Assembly: GCA_015178975.1 (NCBI GenBank) | Contig: WHVD01000242.1 | Coordinates: 1 to 64,000 of the forward strand | Length of the DNA: 64,000 nucleotides | Direction of reading: 5' to 3' | Origin: Hysterangium stoloniferum | Lineage: Eukaryota; Basidiomycota; Agaricomycetes; Hysterangiales; Hysterangiaceae | Shown: positions 58,390 to 64,000 of the stretch, piece after piece | Layout of the letters: every line of letters begins with the position of its first letter | Numbering within the stretch: position 1 is the first letter of the stretch | Translations under genes and position numbers: made by a program | The notes under the pieces: generated by a model | The model's input: the letters and a program-made list of their open reading frames with translations, nothing else | What the model was told of the DNA's origin: nothing | Databases searched by the model: none

Positions 58390-58464
58390 GATAGATGCGT
58401 GACCGGACGCGTCGTTTTGTTGACATGTCGATTATGAGGAAATTCTTTGTGACCGTGACTGTCG

Positions 58465-58640
58465 AATCCCAAGAAGCGAAGAAATCGTAATATTTCAATT
58501 AAAATTGGTTGTGGCGCGAAGGTTATTGTCAGAAAACTGGCAAACTCAGAACGGCTCGAAGTACAGCACTATTGGGAGCACACAGGTTACGGTAAGCCCT
58601 GGCGATGTCAACGCTGCTATTTTTAAGATAATCATATGTA
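58465..58640 (+). pseudogene. FAR1/MULE-like transposase fragment, copy 3
   Basis: Reads KKRRNRNISIKIGCGAKVIV and RLEVQHYWEHTGYG, then a donor gtaagc. Allelic in position to copy 1 within the duplicated blocks, but the downstream exon with the SILRMPKEEL region is missing; sequence diverges after about 58660. Confidence 0.5.
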
Positions 58641-58930
58641 TTGGATCCAAACTCCCTCAAGGCCATGCTTAGCAAAACCCACGCAATATCGATTAATGTG
58701 ATATTGGGAGTCATAAAATAAAGAGCTAAAAACGTGGGTCCGGGTTGCAAATCTGGTCCAGGCTTACAGCTATGTTGGTTGATTGTATAGATTTCGGTTG
58801 TCAATTGGTCCAGCGATGATATAACTCAGAAATCAGCTATAATACGAGTTGACAACGAGAGGAGTAGTAGAAATAGGCATGATTAATGGCTCCAATTTAT
58901 CAATACCGACCGCCGGTGGATATCCAACAT

Positions 58931-60270
58931 CTTGATGGAGCAGCGAATGTGACTAATGCAAAAGTGACGGAGATATAATTACACTCGGTTTTGAACCAAT
59001 CGTCAGGCCAAATTTGGCATATTACTGATTTAAATTCCCTATTATGTCGTAAAATTGATGCAATAAATGAGCTGCCCTGATGTCTGGCCAAATTGATACT
59101 GACTCGTGAAAATTATGACCCATCGAGGATCCCCAACGGTCATGAGCCCCACATACGCCCTCCACACACTTCCTAAAACCGGTCAGAGACCTCTACCGCA
59201 GCCATAAAAATACCCTAGTACAGCTCAAAACGGGTCAGGCCCTCTTCACAAAAATCTTCACCGCATTGAGAAATCCACATCGCCATTGTGCCGTCATGAC
59301 AGGCAGTAGACGAAATACTAGTAACCTCCATTTTGTTATGTCATGCTAAATTAAATCCACACTGCAGAATAAACTACACGATGAGCTATTTTGTTCTCTA
59401 TTCACTCTCCCAGAACTGCTCTCCGACCAGAAGGCGGCATACTGAATCCCCTGCACTTCATCAACTACTCCAGTCATCTCAGAGAGACAAACTGAAGTAC
59501 ATGTATATCATGATGAGTAATCGACAAAGGCGAACATCCTGAGATGGGTCTCCGTTATGTATGCCTTCCCTAGCACCACCTATTCCCTCCCATACTTCCG
59601 TGTACCCCTAAATTAAGAACGCACTGCAGAGTCTCGTTTAGTCATCAGGCCATGCAGAGATATTAACCTGACTGTGCCAGTCTCCATTACATTATTTTGC
59701 TTGTGATATCCGTATGTATGGTCTACCCTGCTAGGAAAAAAAAAGGTACATCGTTTCTCGAATCCTATGTACAAATAGTAATAGGACACTATGAGACTAG
59801 CAAGCTTCTCTTAGTATAGGACATGGGTTTAGGGAACCAACATTGTGTGAGCTAAGTGCCACTGTGGAGAGACTCGGGAGATATTGCTCTAGCTAATGTG
59901 AAGACTCGTATTTTTTTTTAAAGAATGAAGTTATCTGTTTCATATAAAATTAGCATTCCCGTTCTATATTTACCAAAATATTCGCTGCTACACAACAGGC
60001 GAGTAATGAGTTCCATATGAAGAAAGATACGCATGCTGCAGCTGCAGGTTCCTGTCCCCGTCTTCCCTTTTTTTCACCAGAGGTTGTGTAACGCTGAATG
60101 AACTGAAACAAGACAAATATGTTAGCTTACCTTGGTTTATAATTTGTAAGTTCAAACTAGAGCCACCTACAATATCCACACAATATCATCTCCTGAGAGC
60201 ACCCCGGGAGGGAGGTTGGAGACCAGACATCAGCTTCTGGCGCGAGCTCAGGGGTGGAAAATATGGGTGG
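58931..60270. other. No supportable gene
   Basis: Short frames only. Includes poly(A)/poly(T) runs near 59730 and 59911. Nothing recognised. Confidence 0.4.
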
Positions 60271-60510
60271 TCATAATTTTATCATATTCTTGAAATAGCC
60301 ATGTGACCTTGACAATGCGAGGTCACCAGCGTCCACCAGAGCGCCGCTGGGCGGGTCTAGCGGAATTGCCGATAGAATATCTTGATGTAACTTCTCAATA
60401 TCCATAATGATAATTCCATGGACAATGGGATAGATGAGGAAAGTCACACAGACTGATGTGGTAAGTTGCTGATTTGTGAAAATAGGTTTCAAGTTGTGTG
60501 GGTTTACCAT
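60271..60510 (-). pseudogene. Gypsy pol remnant after RNase H
   Basis: MVNPHNLKPIFTNQQLTTS followed by MDIEKLHQDILSAIPLDP, a stretch found in basidiomycete gypsy polyproteins between RNase H and integrase. Homology stops near 60280. Confidence 0.6.
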
Positions 60511-60591
60511 GGCATAGTCATTGCTCCCCTCTTTAGGATAGATGTCCCATGGTCTAGTTAAAGCATCAGGTTTGCTGCCAAGATGGCTGGG

Positions 60592-61050
60592 TCAAAAGCA
60601 GATAATCATATTGAAAGCTGATAGGTATTCAGACCAGTGGGTCTGCTGGTGGGTCAAAAGTTTTGTGGTAGAAAAGTATTCCAGGTTCTTGTGATCTGTT
60701 ACAACATCAATTGGAATTCCTGAGCCTTCCAAATAGTGCCACCACATTTTGAAAGCTGAAAAAATTGCTAGGAGTTCCTTGTCATGAACATCATAATTAA
60801 GCTCTGCTCTGGTGAAAGTCTGGGACAGAAAAGCCATGGGGTGCACTTCTCTGTCGGAGTCCTGGATAGACAGAATAGCTCCAAGTGCATAGTCCGAGGC
60901 ATCCATTTCAACAATGAGCAGGAAGTCTGGTTTCCAATGTGAAAGAATTGGAGCTGAAGAAAAAGAATATTTTAAAAGATTGAAAGCTTTTTGACACTTA
61001 TCATTGAAATTCCACAGGGTATCCTTGTGTGTAAGACAAGTAAGGGGCAC
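60592..61050 (-). pseudogene. Gypsy RNase H
   Basis: Shows FLLIVEMDASDYALGAILSI (Asp active site), HPMAFLSQTFTRAELNYDVH with DKELLAIFSAFKMW, and VVTDHKNLEYF, all standard Ty3/gypsy RNase H motifs. Continuation toward SILKREGSNDYA-like sequence is frameshifted. Confidence 0.9.
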
Positions 61051-61110
61051 TGTGATGTCAGAATATCCACAGATAAACTGTCAGTAAAAATTGGCAAAGC
61101 TGAGGAAAGA

Positions 61111-61620
61111 TTATATATCTTTGACTTTTCTGGGTTCTGGCCAATCTTTGATGACTTGTACTTTAGTTTCATCCATGCAGAGTCTGCCAGGTCCCATTAT
61201 GAAACCTAGATACTCCACAGAGTCCATGTCAAAAGTACATTTTTTACCATTTGTGAATAAACCATGTTGTCTGAGTCTCCAGAGAACTTCACAGACTTGT
61301 TTGTTGTGTTCTGCAGGGTCCTCGGAGTAGATAAGAATGTCGTCCAAGTAAACAATGATGCATACATCAAGCATGTCAGAGAAAATGTCATTAATAAAAT
61401 GTTGAAAAACAGATGGAGCATTGGTGAGTCCAAAGGGTATCACCAACCACTCAAAGGCCCCATAATGGGTTCTGAAAGTGGTCTTCCATTTGTCTCCCAC
61501 AGAGACCTGGACCAAATGGTAGGCGTGTTTAAGGTCTATTTTGGTATAAATCTGGGCATTCTGTGGAGGAAAGCAGGTACATATGTTCAAGGGTTGGCTG
61601 GGTGCCTTCTTTGAGGTCAA
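61111..61620 (-). pseudogene. Gypsy reverse transcriptase (partial)
   Basis: Shows YTKIDLKHAYHLVQVSVGD (motif A), FEWLVIPFGLTNAPSVFQHF (motif B) and VYLDDILIYSED (YLDD motif C), then VEYLGFIMGPGRLCMDETKV. The N-terminal part of RT before IYTKIDL is broken near 61620. Confidence 0.93.
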
Positions 61621-61663
61621 TTTTTAAGTCATACTTTCTGTGGGGCAGAAGCCGGTCAGCTTT

Positions 61664-62040
61664 TCACTTACTAAAAACATCCATGAAATCATGATATTTT
61701 TCTAGGATGCCTTCTAGGTCAGTGGTTTGCTCAGATGCAGATACCGGAGTTGAGAAATGGCCGGTTGCTTCATCAATTTTCAAATTGATAGTGAATGCCT
61801 GGGATCCATCCATTTTTGTAGCCCTAATAAATGCTGCAGCATTAATGAGAGAAATAGATGGAGGTGCCATGGGTTCTGGGGAAGCTGTGGGTGCTGTAGG
61901 GATCACAGGAGTCCTCGAGACTGCAGGTGCCAGGCAGGCCATGGGTGCTGTGGAGGCTGTGTTGGGTACAGTTTTCTCAGAAGCCATGGGTGTCCAGAAA
62001 GTTATGCTATTTGCTACCCAGTCAATCAACAGATTGTAGC
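61664..62040 (-). pseudogene. Gypsy protease-RT linker
   Basis: The frame reads LPCYNLLIDWVANSITFW and, after an Ala/Pro/Thr-rich spacer, ILEKYHDFMDVFSK, the conserved start of the RT domain (YxDFxDVFSK) in gypsy elements. The part beyond 62047 belongs to the inserted solo LTR. Confidence 0.8.
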
Positions 62041-62047
62041 AGGGAAG

Positions 62048-62868
62048 TGTTACGACCGGACAATCCTGCTGGACTCTGGGCACTAACCCGTACGCCCCCA
62101 CACCCCACACGCACCAAATGTCTGTTTATAGGATTTCCCGCCCAGACTCCATAAGTCAAGACTCGTTACGTTCGACCTCATTACGACACATATCAGTCAC
62201 CGGACTTCCACCGGACTCCGACTCTGTCTATGTCCATCTTCGTCCCACACATCAGTCACTGGACCCCACTCAGAATCCTATCACCGCTCTAATCGAGCCC
62301 CATTCCCATTTTAGTCAAATGACCTGTCACGATTTAGGACTCTGCTCCCACTCCATTTCCCATTATGGGTTATGCTTTGTCACGATTTGGACTCCACTCC
62401 ATTCCGTCCCATTCCTAACACCAAAATTGGTGTTTATTATTCCTGTTTTATGTTTTGTTAGTTTTTTTTCGTCATTACTGGATTTGGTATGTTATTCACT
62501 CCATGGTCTATATAAACTGGCAGATGTTGTACATACAATCCAGTCAGAAAATTAGCTTATATTCCCCCCAGTAATCTAATCCATTTTCTGCTCTAAACCC
62601 TTGCTTGATTCACATCGCTCTCACTAGTTGGAGCCCACAGGCTCCGGTGCATCTATCTCAACTATCTCAACTCACGACTCACGACCCACAACCTCTGACC
62701 TATGACCTATCACCCACGAACCCCGCCCGGACTCCCCGGGATTCCTGTCCGCCTGTTCGAAATTGGACAACACAATCTAGCGAGGGTGCAGCCTATAAGC
62801 TGAAGCCAAGTCCTACCGGATATCCCGTGGGTTTCTCCAGAGACCCGCCCTGTGTGTGTATCCTAACA
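62048..62868 (+). mobile_element. Solo LTR nested in the gypsy element, GGAAG duplication
   Basis: 821 bp from TGTTACGACC to CCTAACA, flanked by GGAAG on both sides (62043-62047 and 62869-62873). It splits the gypsy pol between protease and linker. Homologous to 51394-52167 in inverse orientation. Confidence 0.93.
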
Positions 62869-62917
62869 GGAAGCCAGTTATGTCCTAGGACAACCAAGCA
62901 ACTTGAGTCTAACTGGG

Positions 62918-63229
62918 TCATATAGAAAGTGACCAAGTGAGATGTTCCACACAGGAACTGGATGGATAAATCACAAGCTTGGGTGATAACCAAATTGCTT
63001 GTTCTATCAAAAAGTCGGAGGGTGCCAGATTTATCGGATAAGTTGACAACAGATTATTTTGTGTAAATTTTGTATCTAAAAAACAATGAGTCAAGCCAGA
63101 ATCTATGAGTGCTGAAAAAACAAATTTCGGGATCATATTAGACATAAGTTTAATAAAAAATGAGTCAGAGTGCAAAAGAGCAGATGCATTGAGACAGGTA
63201 AACTCATGAATGCGTGAGAGGCAATGCAA
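62918..63229 (-). pseudogene. Gypsy aspartic protease
   Basis: FVFSALIDSGLTHCFLDTKF carries the DSG active site of retropepsins (usual form DSGATHNFI). The reading frame downstream is lost near the inserted LTR. Confidence 0.85.
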
Positions 63230-63374
63230 CCTCCAACCCGTGTGGAGTCCATGGGGTTGCTCATTCTTTTTTCAAGTTGGAAGCTGGTTTGTCCTTTGAC
63301 GGGGATTCTGTGGAGGAAGTCTTGGCTGTTTGACCTTTTGCAGAGTTTGCTTTTGCCAACGGACATTCTGGAAT

Positions 63375-63878
63375 TCAATGTCCAGGTTTTCCACACAAGA
63401 GACAAAGGCTATTGTCCATATGACATTGTCTTTCTTGTGGGGTTAATTTGCCATCGGGTCCAAGCTTGCCTGTAAGTTTGGGTTTTCCGGTTTGCTTGCT
63501 GGACTGTTGACCTTTGTTGTTGTTGTTAGAAGACTTTTTATTGTTCTTCTTGTCAGATTGCATGGAGTTTTGGTTGCTGGTTGATGAAGTGTTGTTGTTG
63601 GTTTTATTGGCCGTGGACTTGTTGACCTTGTCCACAGAGGTCTCATGGGCAACTTCCGCATGACATTCCCAATAGCATGTGTCCATGTTTTGAGCCTTGA
63701 GGCGCATATGGGACAGTGTTTTTGGCTTGCCATCTTCTCCTTTCGAGGCTTTGTCTTTAAGGCAGGATGGCAGACTGGCATAGAATTGGTGGCAGAGAGC
63801 AGGATCACCCCACTGACAACAAGCTGCAAGATTGTTAAATTGGACAATATAGTCTGTGATGCACTGCATGTCCTTCAT
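63375..63878 (-). pseudogene. Gypsy gag with zinc knuckle
   Basis: A 167-codon frame: IVQFNNLAACCQWGDPALCH with QFYASLPSCLKD (gag core), then an Asn/Lys/Ser-rich linker and CLLCGKPGH, the first half of a CCHC knuckle that continues in another frame. The element's 5' end is beyond the window. Confidence 0.88.
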
Positions 63879-64000
63879 ACGAAGATTAGTGAGACTATTC
63901 TCAGCCAGGTCATACAGGCCAAAGTTGGTTTCTAGCTCCTCAACAAAAGCATCCCAATCTTCGAGCCAAAGTGGCTCTTCCTCAGAAAGTCTGCTAAAAG

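Larger units (their letters stand above)
54697..58690. repeat. Segmental duplication, block B
   Basis: Second copy of 34473-37740. It retains a 5' part of the membrane-protein gene (57015-57533) that block A lacks and contains a LINE insertion that block A lacks. Nucleotide similarity is high but with many substitutions, so the duplication is clearly older than the copia insertion. Confidence 0.8.
60280..64000 (-). mobile_element. Decayed Ty3/gypsy retrotransposon, open at right edge
   Basis: Minus-strand order from the window edge is gag (63878-63375), protease (63229-62918), linker, RT (61620-61111), RNase H (61050-60592) and the start of the region before integrase (60510-60271). No integrase core is seen, so the element is 3'-truncated near 60280. 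A solo LTR (62048-62868) is inserted between protease and linker. CpG is rare and all genes have stops or shifts. Confidence 0.92.

Overview
The window looks like a gene-poor, transposon-rich stretch of a basidiomycete genome, most likely an agaricomycete. Genes are interrupted by many short introns of about 50-70 nt, with GTNNGN donors and CTAAC-type branch sites. Two families of multi-pass membrane proteins that are expanded in mushroom-forming fungi (DUF6533 and DUF6534) are present. There are conserved eukaryotic genes (RTF1, VPS26), a nuclear tRNA-Ile with an intron, and LTR, tyrosine-recombinase and non-LTR retroelements typical of fungi. All family names come from motif recognition by eye; no database search was possible.

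Left part (1-22 kb). A two-TM protein gene with an internal exon/intron minisatellite (755-4221) has a broken paralogue at 12.4-14.35 kb. Between them lie a DUF6534 membrane protein gene (6297-8350, minus), a tRNA-Ile(AAU) and an unresolved minus-strand locus. At 14677-16001 there is an apparently complete seven-exon arsenite methyltransferase gene. Its product carries eight tandem Cys-containing hexapeptides near the C-terminus, and this is the most interesting gene here. A decayed DIRS-like retrotransposon (about 16.62-20.15 kb) sits inside a locus that also exists uninterrupted at 11.8-12.4 kb. It is followed by an intron-containing partial copy of RTF1.

Core block (23-30 kb). RTF1 and VPS26 lie on the plus strand. 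Convergent to them is a minus-strand gene for a multi-TM receptor-like protein with a tail of about 570 residues. This is the only gene-dense, repeat-free part.

Right part (30-64 kb). A spliceable DUF6533 gene (31925-33604) is followed by two diverged copies of one segment (about 34.4-37.7 and 54.7-58.7 kb). Each copy carries a differently damaged membrane-protein gene and a FAR1-like transposase fragment. An F-box gene (39082-40604) has a tandem pseudogene copy. A young, nearly intact Ty1/copia element (46135-50743) has 247-bp LTRs that differ at two bases and 5-bp target duplications. Two solo LTRs of a second family each have perfect 5-bp duplications, one nested in a decayed Ty3/gypsy element that runs off the right edge. 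A 5'-truncated LINE with poly(A) tail and 13-bp target duplication lies at 58.1-58.4 kb. Old elements look depleted in CpG while the young copia element does not, consistent with CpG-methylation-driven decay.
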